Notes under the pieces: generated by a model | Database searches by the model: none | Told to the model about the DNA's origin: nothing | What the model saw: only the letters and a program-made list of their open reading frames with translations | Origin: Galbula dea | Taxonomy: Eukaryota > Chordata > Aves > Piciformes > Galbulidae | Length of the DNA: 64,000 nt | Assembly: GCA_013399015.1 (NCBI GenBank) | Contig: VWZX01008611.1 | Span: 821,472 to 885,471 of the forward strand | Direction: 5' to 3' | Made by a program: the position numbers and the translations under genes | Shown here: positions 36,781-50,312 of the stretch, one piece after another | How positions within the stretch are numbered: the stretch's first letter is position 1 | How the letters are laid out: every line of letters starts with the position of its first letter

Positions 36781-39700
36781 CTCTTTACCCACTGTCTGCA
36801 CACCTGGTGCAGCAGGAGGTGAAGCATCCCTGTCACCATGAGGAGGAACCTGCAGCCTGGGGTGACTCTTGTAGGGATCACCCTCAGCCTCTGCCCTGAG
36901 GGAACAAGGCTCTAAGGAGACACAACTGCAGGCAGCAGGCAGGAGGACATGGGGCACTGGGGACAATCCAAGGGAAGGAAGCAGCAGCATCCTTTCCTCT
37001 TGGGGACAACAAAGGATCTGAATCCAGGAAGGTGTAAAATGCTGCCGGTTTTCTGAAGTTTTAGCTGCCAACGTGCTGAGAAGTGCTGCGTGGTGCTCCT
37101 GAGCAGTGCAAGGCAGTGTTTGGGAGTGGAGGGGAGCTGACCTTGGCAGTGTTTGACAGTGCAGGGGAGCTTACCTTGGCAGCCAGTAAATGCTGAGATG
37201 AATGAGAGGGAGAGGCCCGAGGTACTCCTGTCTTGGTGAAGAAAACAGAGGCCTTTCTTCTTCAGGCAGTAATGAACAGAGGTGATAGCAGTGTTGGGAA
37301 CTCCCTCTTGTTTCATCCCACCTTGGTGCTTGTCATTACTGACAAAAGGATGTCTTTTCATCCTTTGTGAGCAAGGATGTATGCTAATACAGCAACAAGT
37401 ATTTCTCAAATGGTGTTGTGAGGCTGGCTTGATACTAAAGGAGCAACAGATGAAGGTAAATGCTGCATTTGAACTGCTGCAGGGAGGAAATGAGTGTATT
37501 AGCAGCTTTGTCCAGCCCTCTTGCTCTCCCCTGTATCAGGAACAGCTGTCCGAAGTGAAGGGTTAAGATCCAAACATCTCCTCTGCCTGTGCTTGATATG
37601 CAAGTGTAAGACTTCCTATGTGAGGGGTATGGAGTTGTCCTCCAGGGCAGGAGGCATCTCACCTAACCGGGGTGTCTGCAGTCTCCGCGTGTCTCCATCC
37701 TGGGTAGTCACTCAGGTCCTTTTAGAGAGGTGAAGATTTACTCTTTTCAGCTAATGGAGCTGAGTGTCATTCCTGTCACCTGCAGGAAGCACGTTTGATC
37801 AGATGGATTGTGCTGTGTGGATCCCCACCGACCAGCATTCCAGCACAAACAGGGTTTTCCAGGCTGTCCTTTAGCCAGGTGAACCCTCCCTCAGATACTG
37901 TAACTGGGGGTTTGAGCAGCACAGTGTTCCCTCTGGCTTGGCCTTAGAGCTACTGAATATATACCCTGAAATAAGGTGTGTGAAGGAACACGTGCTTTTG
38001 GATTGCCTGCCTGGGTTATCTTGCACTTCCCAAGGTTCAAACAAGAGTTGCTCTCTATTTACATTTCTAAACCGTTTGCCTTTGTAGCATTGTGCTTGTG
38101 AGCCTAAGTGTTTCACTCCCAGGAGTAAATAAACAAAGAGATTTAGAAACAAGTAAGGAGGCTTGCAGAGTTGTTTGGACTTGCCTGCATGTTTTCTCCA
38201 TGTTTTTAATTAGCTTTGTATTCCCAGGAGTTGATTTGTTCTGGATTGAGCTGCATTGTTACTCTCACCTTTGTCTGTTTTCTCTTCCTGGCGTTTGTGT
38301 AGCAGTGTGGTAAACCAGGTCGAGGGAGTGATCCACCTGAGAACTCCTGTATGCAGCAGTTCAGTCTTCACCTGCATCACTTCCCCAGTTGGATTCACGG
38401 GGAATTACACAAATGCAGTTGCTGGTACAGAGAAAAGGGCTGGGAGGAGTTGATAAGGGAAAGCAAAGACTTTGTAGCAGCAGAGCCAGTCGATGCAGGA
38501 CTACATTACTGGTAGAACTGTAACAGAAGATGTAGTGCACAACATTTAGCAAGTTCACTGTTCTAAAAGTTAACTGCTCAGAGGAGACAGCTCTTGTCTG
38601 AAAGAGTGCTACCAGCACATTGTCAAAGAACAAGCATAAAGAATTTCTTGAGAACTAATTTCTTGGGAATTAATTACAGCCTACAAGAGGTGGGAAATCG
38701 GCACTAGAGCAGTGAATATTGGCAGAGCTGGACCTAGGCACTGGCAGATGATTTGAGATGCATTCAGCTGCAACCATCTCTGTCTCCATCAGGAGAGGTT
38801 GTTGTCCCTGCCTCAGGCATTCCAGTTTGTACCCTGAATGGTGGTTTAAACAGAGCTCCATCCACAGGCCCAGCTCAGGAGGACTGTGAGATGTAGTGCC
38901 TGTGGGTGTTTCTCCTAGTTGTAGGGTGGGTTAGTACCTGAGTCACCTTTGCTCTCTGGATGTCCCAGGTGGCTTGAGAGGGAATGATGCATTTTGGCCT
39001 GCTTAAGTGCTGAAGAAGTGTGGAGGGCAGTGCTGGGCACTGAACATAGCAATCTAGTTGAGTAGCTTCTGTCAGCTAGCTGTGATTTTGGTGTAATTAG
39101 TGCATGATGCCTGATAAGGTCTGGTCTGTCCTCTCTGAAGTGTCTGTAAGCCAAAGCCATTCCAGCTTCCCTCCAGATAACTGCCTTGCTTTCCTTAGTT
39201 ACTGCCCTGTTGCATTGATGTCTCCTAGATTAGAGTGTCTGCTGAGAGATAAAACCTTCTCACTCATCCTACCTATGTTGGCTGCGTCTTATCTTGAAAG
39301 GCTTGGGCTGCTTTTGCTGCAGACCAGCAGGAAAATCTGCTAGACAGTGTTCATGGCCCTTTCTTGTTTCTCTTTGACTTCTGCTAGGAAAATAACTGTG
39401 TCCAGGAGCTCTGGAGGCAGGACTGCTGGTCTGCAGGGCCTGAGGAGGAGGGTGGGAACATGCTGCTGGGCAGCAGAGCGGCAAACTGGCCCAGGCACTG
39501 CATTGTGTTAGCAGAATGGGTGGCACCAGCTCAAGATGGGAGCAACTGTTGCTCTCTTTTATTTCACTCCAAATTGTGCTCCTGGCAAGTTCCAAAACCT
39601 GCTGAGTAGCATGCTGACCTGGACAAATATTGCAGTGGTTTGTAAAGCTACTTGTGGTAATAATATTGACAGACAGTGAAGCACAGCAATATCCTTGCTC

Positions 39701-42700
39701 TTTCCTCTTTACTGCTGCTACCCAGAGTATTCTTGCAGCTCAGCTCATTTCAGCATGTGGAGCTCCAGTCGATGTCCTGGCAAATAACTTAAGGTTGAGC
39801 CAGTCTCTAGGTTCATGGTGTATGATTTACAGGAGCCAGGAGCACAGATGTTTGAAATGGGAGCTGTGTTCCCCTTGTTTTGCAGAGTGCCTGTGTGTGT
39901 AGGGACTGTTAGTTTGTTCCCTACTCTTCAAACTTCAACGTGAAGCAGCCCATTTCCCTCAGCAGTTAAAAGGATAGTTATTTCATTCTTTAGCATACTG
40001 CTAGTTAAAACTTTTTAGAGGGAATCATGGCATTAAACTTGATGCAACTATTGTTAGCAACCTGTGTGAAAATCGAAAGTACACTTGCTTCAAGCAGCCT
40101 GAAGCAGTAGGGGCAAGAAGTTCTAATGGGATGGGTTTCAAGTTTACTTATTCCTGCAAGCTCTTGAGCTATAGCTGCAGCAGGCTTTGGAATATTAAAC
40201 TTTCAAAGTCAGTTGCTGAAGGAAGATAACCTGATATACTAAAAATCTTGTTGAAAACTATTCCTTTTTTTCCCAGAAATTGGATTAGATAAGAACTTCC
40301 TTCTTTAGATCAGATATGACTGGCTATCTGCTCTGTGAAGCTTTACCCCAGTCAAAACTACTTGGCACCCTTTAGCTACCTACAAAATCTTGCTGGAGAT
40401 CTTGTTTTAATGAGTAATTTTACCTGTGAATATGTAGTTAATCTTTCAGTAGCATTCTCCTTTTTTCCCTTTTTTCTTCTTCATTTTAAACCATGGTCTC
40501 CTGCTGCTGCTGGAGGAGCTGAGTGAGCCTTCACAGCAGACATTGTCCTTAGGAAGGGATCAAAGCAGTGCCATGTCACTAGCTGCACAGAAAAAAATCC
40601 TTGTGATTTGAGGTAGAGAGCAGGGCATGTTTGTTGGTGGTGTCCTAGAAAGGCAATGGCTATTCCCACATGCAAGTTAATGCACGTTTCAAGTGAATAC
40701 TCCATGCTTCCATAAATCCTTCTGTGGTGAAGAAAAATAAGAGTGTATATAAGCTCTCAAGATCAAATCCTTATAAATAAGTGATAGCCCTGTAGATATT
40801 GCTTCAGAGCAGTTGAGAGTTTGTTTACCATGGATGATTGCACATAAACAAAGATGCTTTTTAATATCTGATGCATTTGAGTATTAAGTCATGCATCTGA
40901 GTTAGCCACTCAGAGTGATCAAGTGTCATCTCCCCTTCCCCTAGCCTGACTGCATGGTAGAGAGTATTAAAGCCCAGATTCTTTGGGCTGAATTCTGTTT
41001 GGTGTTTCTTCAGTCCAGGTATGATTTAATCTGCAGGCCTGTGCTTTACAGAACTGTTGGCTTTAGCATTTCCAAGAAGGTGTATATTGAATGGGAGGAA
41101 GAGCCAATGCACAGCAGTGCTTCCTGATCGTGATGCTGCTGACGTGGGGCAGAAGTGTCAGTGCCTCCCTGTGACTTGATGCCATTCTGTTTGCAGCTAG
41201 ACAGATTAACAGCTAGTGAGGATCTACTCTAAATAGTTTATCATGGAAGAGCTTTAATACATCTGGGGCTGGCTATAAGCAAATAGTATGTGACAGTATC
41301 AGGTTGCAGGGCTGATCATTGCTTAATCTCTGGTGTGTCTGTGGAGATAGTGAAGTGCAGCCTTTGTTACTCCAACCTTTGTTAAAATTCAGAAGAGCTT
41401 TAAACATCCCAGAGGCTTTGAAGGAGATGCATGCATTTTCCAGAAGGAATAGGGCTTCTCTTGTGGAGTTGCTTCTCAAGTTATTTTTTGAGTGTGTGAT
41501 AAAAGTGAGTATTAATAAAAGGGTGCATCTTCCCTGGAGACGAAACACTTGTTGCTTACTCTTTAGTTACAGGATGGGGAAGATACTTCTGTGGTGTCAG
41601 GAGTAAAGTGGAAGTGCAGTGACCAAGATGGCACACTGTCTAGGTGTCAGGGCTGAGAAGTGAACCAAGGTCACACAAGAGTCAGGGCTTAATCCATGTC
41701 ATTTTAACTGCTGTGATTAGGGAGCATTTAATGATAGTCATGGCAGTTTCTTCTTGGGCCCTGGTGAAATAATTTTCAGCTTCAGACACCTTTTCCTTGC
41801 CATTCTATGCTTTTCTTTGTCACACTTGCATGAGGCAAAAAGCAAAGGCATAAAGGTGGTGGGATGGCTTGTTGAAGTTCCTGTAGAGGAAACAGTTTGA
41901 ATGCCTTCCAGCTACAAGGACTAAGAAGCTTCTTCCTTTTCCTCTTGCCTTTTCTCTCACCTTCCCTTCCCTGTTGAGTTGAGCTTCATTTTTAGCTTTG
42001 TTTCAGCCTGCCAGAAGCCAGCCTACATTTGCAGGAGTTGTCATGTAAACAAATCTGTATTTCAAACATAGTTGCAAGCTTCGTGTTGCTACTAACATCA
42101 GGATCTCATTTCATGTTCTGAAGCAGCAGGAGGATGAAACACCTCACATCCAAGGTGCTGTTAAAAAGTCAGTACTTGTCTGTAGTTACAGTGGAGAAAA
42201 TCCCTGAAGAAGCACTAAAGAGTGAGGCAATGCAGATAAATGTTCGTTTTGGAGAAGTTTACTAATTAAGCTTGTAAATAATGTTCTTTGTGCTCCTAGG
42301 ATAGTACTTGGTTTACATTTTGTTCCTATTTTAAGCCCAGACTGATGGATGACCCGTGATTTTATGAGGTAGCCATTTATTGCAGTCGCTGGACCTCTTT
42401 GCCTGAGGGGGAAATAAAAATGCTGTATGCTTTTTCCATGGTAAACAGAATAGGGGAGAAGAAAAGAACTTGGTGATGTGTCCATTGATCCTTTTCTTTG
42501 CCATGAATTATTCAGACACTAGTATGATGGATTTTGATAGGTTTTAGGGGGTTTTCGGCCTCCTGAAGAGAAGAACAAATAAAAACATAACTAGTTATTA
42601 TATTAATGTATTATATTGATACATGTATGTATTATCTTCATACCTTAATTTATTTTGTGCTAATTACCAGGTTTCTGAGACAAAAATCTTGAGTCAATGT

Positions 42701-43587
42701 GATTGGCTTTCCTGCATGACTCTGAAAAACAGTGAATTTTGTGTTTGCTGGAGTGCTCCTGTCCTCTCCTCACTTGTGCTCAGGAATTGGGCTGTAGACC
42801 CCGGTGCTCGTGCACACGTGTGCAGACGTGCACACATGCTTGTCCTGCAAGGCCATGTGGTATGAATCAGAACTTCCCTCACAGCACTAAAACTGTAATG
42901 CATTTTCCACCATTTTCAGCTCTGTGTTGATGGCAGGAGATTCTGTACTTCGAGCAGCCTGCAGTGATTGTCCTTTGGAAAGGGTCGTTATTCTATGCAA
43001 TTAATGTGTTTTCCAGGATACTTGGCTTCAGTTTGCTCCTTGGATGACTGTGGCTGTTACAATAACACCACAAGTTGCATCTTTTCTGCTCATTTGCTTT
43101 GTTTGGAGCAGCTTTGGCTTGCAGATGTGTACAGATGTGGTGGTTCTTCCTTGTTGATGGCAGTAGATTTGAAGGAAGCCCTTGCTAGCAGCTAGAAGTC
43201 ATGTGCATTAATTGGGTGTCTGAGTATGTGTACTTTAAACAAGCTGTTGAGGACTCTGGTTAAGCATCACTGGCTTCTGGTCTTTTTGCAGATGTCTCAG
43301 AAAAAGTGGAGTTTGATCTCAAACTTTTAAATCTTTACATAAAACCTCTATTGCTTAGGAATTTTTGTCTCATTCTGGTGGCTTCAGCCTTTAGTCTGTA
43401 ATACATCTAAAAATACAAATGTGCTTAGCATTAAAGTGAAATGCTGACCTACTTTATATCTTTTTATCTGTATGAAGATAAATAGGGTTCCACAGGTAAA
43501 GATACCCTAAAAACTGGCCAGATGTTGGATCAGATGTATTTACCCACAGCTGGTGAATTCCATGTGTTTGTGTTTCTTTTTCTCAAC
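36781..43587 (+). other. FAM171A1 intron 1, repeat-poor part
   Basis: Only the 33-bp tandem repeat is recognised. The minus-strand frames at 36,577-37,409 start in the CR1 copy and run into non-coding DNA. Confidence 0.55.
37112..37177 (+). repeat. 33-bp tandem repeat, two copies
   Basis: GGCAGTGTTTG then (GG/AC)AGTG(G/C)AGGGGAGCT(G/T)ACCTT occurs twice head to tail, followed by the start of a third copy (GGCAG). Confidence 0.9.
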
Positions 43588-44043
43588 TCAGTGGTGCTGT
43601 TTGGAGCTGACATGCTGTTGTTTTCCCCTGTCAGAAATGTGGAGTATCACTGCCATGGGCACATGATGTGTCTTCTCCATTGATCTTTCTGTGCAATTTG
43701 TGAACACTCTGGTCCAGCCCTTCAGAGCTGTCTGGTTGCTGAATCTTCTGCCACACTTGTGTGGCAGCTGGATTTCCATGACAAGAGGATTTTTGTTCCC
43801 AGCAGCTGTGGTGTAGAACTTGGCCTTGGTGGAGTGTCCAGCAGCTTCTTCACACTGGTATCCATCCACCTTGACTTTCAGAGGACATGGACATGTGTCC
43901 TTCTCAGCATGTTCCTGTGGCTCCTTGAAGCAAGGAGCACACTCAGGCCAAAGTATGAAGGAGATGAATAGTTTATCAGGGAGCTGTGCTAAGATTGACT
44001 TAGTTGTTTCCTGATGCTGGTTTCTGGAGGCTCCTGTCCACCC
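43588..44043 (-). other. Unassigned protein-like open stretch, antisense
   Basis: The minus strand is open for about 150 codons between an in-frame TGA near 44,046 and the TGA at 43,588. Codon choice is typical of vertebrate genes (many AAG, CAG, CTG, TTC, AAC, GAG). The translation includes CAPCFKEPQ, VKVDGYQCEEAAGHSTKAKF and HKCGRRFSNQTALKGW. Upstream, neighbouring frames stay protein-like with shifts, for example GIKNLGEEENTWMRAFQKAK near 44,240-44,300. This fits a decayed retrocopy, but I recognise no family, and there is no clear poly(A) tract or splice site. It could be chance. Confidence 0.25.
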
Positions 44044-47000
44044 TCATGGCAGTTCTGGACACATCATATGCTTTGTCAGGTTGACCTGAACTTGCCTTTG
44101 ACCACTGTTTCCATTGTAGAAGTTGTATTACCTGGATGTTTACTCGTGAGTTAGTTGTCCCTGACAACTTGGCAGTGTTTCAGCCTGTCCTTCCAGTTAC
44201 TTGAACTACAGCTGCCTTTTACCATTTCGCCTTCTGAAATGCTCTCATCCATGTGTTTTCCTCTTCTCCCAGATTCTTAATCCCCATCAGAAGTGACTCA
44301 GAAGGATTTGGCAGCTTGGTGGTTCCTGGAGAGAGATGCTGAGTGGAGGTGGAATGAGGCGTTTTGCTGGCCTTTGCTGCCACACAGGGGTGTGCATCCA
44401 TGGGGCTGTAGCCAGAGCAGTCTCTTTCTGTGTGTGTTTTTCCTGCTGGAGGAGAGCTTGGTTAGCTTGACAGCCATGGCAGTATCTCATGGCTGCTAAA
44501 TGTCACTGTGTTGGCCAGTCCTTTGTATTCTTTTTGACACATTGCACCCAGACTTAGAAGGTCTGTCATGGTGACTTTCTGCCAGCTGAGGATCCTAAAC
44601 TGCATCTTCTCCAGCATGGGCTGGTGTGACAGAGGAGACAGCAGTGAGCAGGCTCTGCTCCTGCCCTCCACACTCATCCCAGCCCTGCTGCTGCTTTTTG
44701 AGGACCTGTATGGATCTGTGTGATGAATTAAATAACAGGATGGTTCTTAGGAACGTTTTGTGAACTCATTGGGGGAAATGAAGAGCCCAAATCATCTATT
44801 GGCTTGAGTTCAGAAGAACAGTGGCTGCTTTGCAGTTGTTTTTGCCTTGCTGCGTGAGCTTGGAACAAATGTCTCATTGTTTTTCTCTCAGCCCTTGCAG
44901 GAGGCTGATGCTGGGCTGGCCCTGCAGACACCACTGTAACTGCTTGCCTGGCTTTTCTAGATCTGTACACAGCAGCAGTCCCTGAGAGCCTCAGCTTGCA
45001 TCCAGGTTCTAACCTGTCAGGTTGTTGCTCTTTTTTTCCCCCCTTTTCCATTGTGACAGAGCTAAATAGCACAAGCTCTGCTCTGGGATCCTTCTAATGC
45101 TGTAAGCTGTGCAGTAGGGAAAAGAAAATGAGGTAGAAACAGGAAAAAAGGTCATATGAAAATGCAAGTTGTTGGAAGAGGTAAACCAAATAGAAGGGGA
45201 AACATGAAAGGTACTGGCTTTGCCTGCTGCTTCTCAACTGGCAGGAGAAGGTGTCCCCCCTTATTGCCCATGGGCTAACATGCTCAGGACTGCTTCAGAG
45301 CTACTAACCTGCAGTACTGAGCAGGAGCCAGAGGGGAGTTTACTGTTCATTGGCTCTTGCTGACAGCTTAAAGTTGATGAAAGTGAATACTTTTAGAGGA
45401 AGTACATTTAGTGCAAGGGTAGAAATGATGGGGTTGCAGTTGATCTGTTTATAATACTAGCTTCTCTATCTGTGGTGGGTTTCTCTGCTTTAAAGGGGTC
45501 TGTATTGCCCAGCTCTAGGGGCTTGAGGTAGTGGCAGGTGATGTTTGTATGATGGAACAGCCTTTCTCCATGGGTGGAGAAAAGAGGAGCTTATGGGGAA
45601 GAGGGCATTTATTTCAGGAGTTGTACACAAGCATTTGTTTTTCTTACTCAATTGTAGAACAGCTTCAGGCCTAGGTGTTCTCTTCAAAGATAGTCTCAGA
45701 TTGCTGTGTGGCTCTTGTCCTTCAGGTCTTGCAATGCTGACCTCAGCTCTCATCTGCTGTCACTGTGACTGGGTTTTAGTGCTATCTGTTGGCTTTTACA
45801 TTCTGAGCACCTTGAACAGGAAACCAGTGTGTTGTGTGCTTGGACACCACCTCAGCCTGCTCCTTTTTAATGACAGTGCTCAAGGTTTTATGCTCTTGTT
45901 GGTCCCTTTCACTGTAGAGTGCCATTTGGTTATGTCCTTCTCTAAGAAGTCATACTGCTCTCTTCAGCATAACCCATCACTTCTATATAGGTCATGTCTG
46001 AATCTACATACTCTCTGCCTGTCTGGTCTCAGTCAGCTCCTGGCTACAACCATAACTTATTCCAAGTGACAGATTTGGAGGAGGAGGAGGTTCTCTGCTG
46101 TGTTGTAGCTCTGACTATTGTCCTGGTGGCAGATGATTGTGCTGTGACATTCCTCTTCTTGGGTGTTTTAAAGAAAGTTCCAGGGTGGAGGAGCTGACAT
46201 GCTCTGCAAATTATAAACCCCAGAGGAGTGCAAAGTAACAGCTGCCAAACAGCTTTAACACTTTACCTTCTGTCTTGCTTTATAGGATGAGTGAGGAGTA
46301 AAGTTAATATTTTTTTAATTGAAAAAAAACAACCAAAACCACAAACCAAATAAGTTGGACTGTATTGTGAACTGATGAGAATCAGATGCTGACTTTGTAT
46401 TGTGTGATTCTGTAAAGAGTTAAAACATGATAGCAAGGGTGTTAATCTAGCAGATGTCTTCTCTTCGTGTTCTAAACCCAGCATGAACAGACAGGGATGT
46501 TTTTAATAGAAAGACAGATCTTTAATTCCAGGGAATATACAGGTCTTGTGCCAGAGTAAATGCAATTTGTGATTTCTGGTTAATTTTTAAAAGATTATTG
46601 TTATTATTTTAGAATTACTTCCTCAGGGGCCATTTGTAGCCTGTAGCAAACTTCATAATTTTTGGTATAATAGTCTCAAGATTTTGTGTATTACATAAAC
46701 TTCAGGCTTCCCTCCTAGTAATCTGTGTTTATTTGCCTTTCTGGAAGCTGTTATAGACACCAGCTATATGCTGTACTTGATTTTTGGGTTGCTAATATTT
46801 CAATTCTTCAGTTTTATTCCCCACTTCTTTGGTGTCATAGGTCTGCTTCGTCCCCTTTGCTTTCAGCCTGGAGCAGGATGACTGGTAGCTGCAGCAGATG
46901 GGAAGCAAATATCTGCTAGCTGGAAGTAAAGGGATGCTACCTCCCTTCTCTTTGGTGTGCAAAATGATTGCATGTTGTTTTCAGAGTGAGAAGCTTGGTC

Positions 47001-50000
47001 TGCATGGGTGCAGTTGGTGCTTGATGCAGAACAGAAGTGGGGACTAGGTGGAATTCCTTGGTGCAGTGTTGGGGGTGGCACCAACTGGTCCTTCTGGCAC
47101 CTGGTCAGCGGGGGTGCTCCTGCAGAAGTTACAGGTGGTGTGTGAGATGAGGCCACAACTCTCCTTCTAGATGGGGAGAGGTGATGAAGTGCAGCAATAT
47201 GGTAACTTCTGTCGTTGACCTAAATATGTTTGGGATGTAATTTTGAATATGAATTGGGAACCTGGTGGAAGTGTAGGAGTATGGGGCTGCAACAGGCTGA
47301 GTTCTCATCTCTATAGCAGGTGCCACGTGAGCTCTTCTTGAATGCGATTGACCTCATCTTAAAACTGAGTTCTGCTTGATTCCACCCACTACACCAGGTC
47401 AGTGACTTGATCTGGGTTTAAACTAAGTCCTCCCCTTCTTGGTGAAGTTTTTTAACTAGGGTCTGTTAACCAGCCCATCTGAGTGGGGAAGTGCAGGGAA
47501 TGGAGGGCCTGCAGAGCTCTGAGTGCAGCTGTACCCTGCTAAGTCCCTTCTGCAACCGTGTCTGAAGAAGGTCTCTGCTTATACCCACTGGAAATTCTTT
47601 CTCCTCCATCAGTTTGTTTAGAATTTCTTTATCAAATCTGAGTGCTTGACAGATGGAGCCCCATCTGCCATGGTCCCCTTTTCTGTTGTGTTTCTAAATT
47701 TGCTCTCACTTGCAGTGCTTGTGAGAATACTTTGGCATTGTTCTTCATTGTTCCTTGAGCTGCTGGAGGAGTTACAACCTTGAACACTGAATTAACTCTA
47801 GGATCTCGCTAGGAATAGTGAATGAACTCTGTGAACTTGCTAGGAACAGTGAGTTAACTCTAGGAACTCCCTGGGAATGGTGAATGAGCTCTGTGAGCTC
47901 ACCAGGAGCAGTGAGCGAGCTCTAGGGAGAGCAGATGATTTGTTACATGATTTTGTGGAAGACAGTACACTTTCCCCTATCCTTCATTCTTTCACTTTCA
48001 TATTTATCTGTTATGGATTTGGGGTTTTTTAATTAGGTTGACTTGGTCACTTTATTGCCAATCTGCAGTACTGAGCTAATGCCAAAGGCAAATGCCATGT
48101 CAGATACAGTAATGGCTTGATCTGTGTGCAAATCCTATTTCCACTCTTTGATGAATGTTTTGTTAAGAACATATCTGTTAGCATCAAGTCTGATTTACCT
48201 AAATCCAAGCTACAGTGAAATACTGCTAATTACTCTATAGTAATTGTGTATTTTGAGGCTGAGTGTAGAATAAGATGTGTCTAAAAGCATAAGAGTGTCA
48301 ATGTAATGGTTTAATCAGGTGAATAAGTTTCTTTATTTCAGCAGTCACAGTAGTACATTGCAGAACCCAACAAAAGATAACACATTGGTTCAAGTTCAGC
48401 CTCTAGAGATAATTCAGGAGTCCCTGATCTGTAAAGGAGTGTTTGCTGTTGCCATAAAACCCCACCCAGACTGCCCAAAGGTACATTCTAGTGGTTCAGC
48501 CTCATTTCCCTGCTTCCATACTTGGCTTTTTGAAAGCATTGTCTGAGTTCTGTCACAGAGGATCTATCAGGTGGATGGTGCCTCCCCTCTGGCTCTGGAT
48601 AACCCTACATTTGTATGGCTAAAACCCATCTCAGACACAGAAGCAAAAATCGATGGATCAGTCAATTCTTTGCCTTGCTTGTTGTCAGTTAAAGGGCACT
48701 GTACCCTGAGTTGCAGCAGGGGCATAATTGGCTAATGTTTGTTTCCTGGAGGCAAAAAGTTCCTTCAATGGTGGGCTAGTCTAATATTTTGCATCATTTC
48801 TTTGTTAATAGCTTGACCAGTCTGAAAAGGCTGGCCAGCTAAGAGAGCATCTGGTCTGAAGTGGTTAGCTGAGGAGCTTGGTGATCCTTCATGCTCCACT
48901 GTGGTTGTGTCTCTTGCTGTCGAAGTGGAACTTAACCACACGTGACAATGACTGGCATGGAACTTGACTTCATATACTCCTCCAGCTGCCTGAGGCATAG
49001 TTTCTTATTAGATAGTTTTCTTACTTTGAGAAAAAGCCAACCAAACATCTTACAGCTCATGAGGCTGCAGCCTTCTCTGGTTCAGTGACTGGAGCTGGGC
49101 TGTCCTTTTGTCTCCTTCTCTCTAGCAAATATGTTCATTTTATGCTCTTTCTAACATGCTGAAAATATATTCACTAGCAACACTGTCAGGATGTGTAGAA
49201 TATGGACATGTTCATATCTAAAGTCACTAAAACAACTATCATGACTCACAGAGGGACATTAATCTACAGAGTAAACATGTGAGGACTCTTGGTACGTTTC
49301 CAATCAGCAAAGGTGCAGCTCATGAGGTACTTTTCAGACTCTTCTCTGTCTAGTAACCAGACAAAGATGTGATTTGGAAGTTGCTGTTAGTTGTAATGAC
49401 TGTTCATCTGCCTGTCCTCACAACCCTTTGGCTCTTTCACAGCTCTGGTGGACACACTGCAGATATTGCAGTGATCCTGAGCCCCCCTTCTCTCCTGCTC
49501 CGTGCTGAAAGTACAGAAATCAGATTTCCTTTGTTGAATCAACAGCAGGGAAGCATCACTTTGAGTAAAGCCAAGAAAGAGCTTGACTCTTTGCTGCTTT
49601 CTTTATTTAAATGATGTTGCTAAAAAGCAGGGAAAAAATAGTTTCTAGTTGGGTGTAAGGGAGAGGAAGTAGATCTTTCTGTCTGGAAAACAAATGAAGG
49701 ACCTGTAGGCTGAGTCGGAATCTCCTCTGGAACCTCAGGAAGGTCATCACACATCAGTGTGTAGAGCAGGTTTCCTTCCTCCTTCCCCCCTACACACACA
49801 CACTCACTCTCTGTAGCAACAAGCCAGGGCTTGGAAAAAGCAATAAGCAGCATTCCTGAATCCAAGCTGTAGAGCTGTCCTCGTAGCATGACTTCCTGTA
49901 AAGCTGGAGAATCACTTCACAGGATCATGAGGCTACTAAAGGATAAATGACTTTCCTGTAGAGTACCCATGAGTATTAACTTTCTAAATGGAGTTTTTCT

Positions 50001-50312
50001 TTCTGTCCAGCCAGTGAAGGCATATTCAGACTGCACTGATAAAGTGACAGAGCAGGGCAGGTGCTGGATAGACACACCTGCAGACCCTCTAAGTCTTTCT
50101 AACCAGACTTTCTTTAGAGAAGAGGACTTCATGGTTCATTTCCTTGGTGTTCATCCTTTCTGTAGTGGATGGTGTCTGATCTGGAGTCCCAGACTGGAGA
50201 GCATTCCTGTGCTGTTGCAGAAGGAGCTCATAATAGTTCTGATGCAGCTGAACATGAGGTTCTGCCCATTGCAAGTTATCTTGTTTGAAATGCCAGTTGG
50301 GTTTGTACTCAC
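44044..50312 (+). other. FAM171A1 intron 1, part with protein-like minus-strand fragments
   Basis: Besides the minisatellite, short minus-strand frames with protein-like text occur at about 44,219-44,677, 45,490-46,000 (for example EQYDFLEKDITKWHSTVKGT), 48,765-48,998 and 50,089-50,312. They are in changing frames with stops between them. No plus-strand exon is recognised. Confidence 0.4.
47788..47929 (+). repeat. Minisatellite, 31-bp unit in a 62-bp higher-order pattern
   Basis: Four full 31-base units start at 47,788, 47,819, 47,850 and 47,881, followed by an 18-base partial unit. Units 1 and 3 share TTAACTCTAGGA(A/T)CTC, and units 2 and 4 share TGA(A/G)CTCTGTGA(A/G)CT. The array therefore repeats as 62-base dimers. 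It lies in FAM171A1 intron 1. Confidence 0.92.

Noticed and set aside
45545..46069. Plus-strand open frame of 174 codons in intron 1
   Set aside because: It is rich in leucine, cysteine and serine with no domain or splice context. The opposite strand reads more like protein, so it is probably a shadow or chance.
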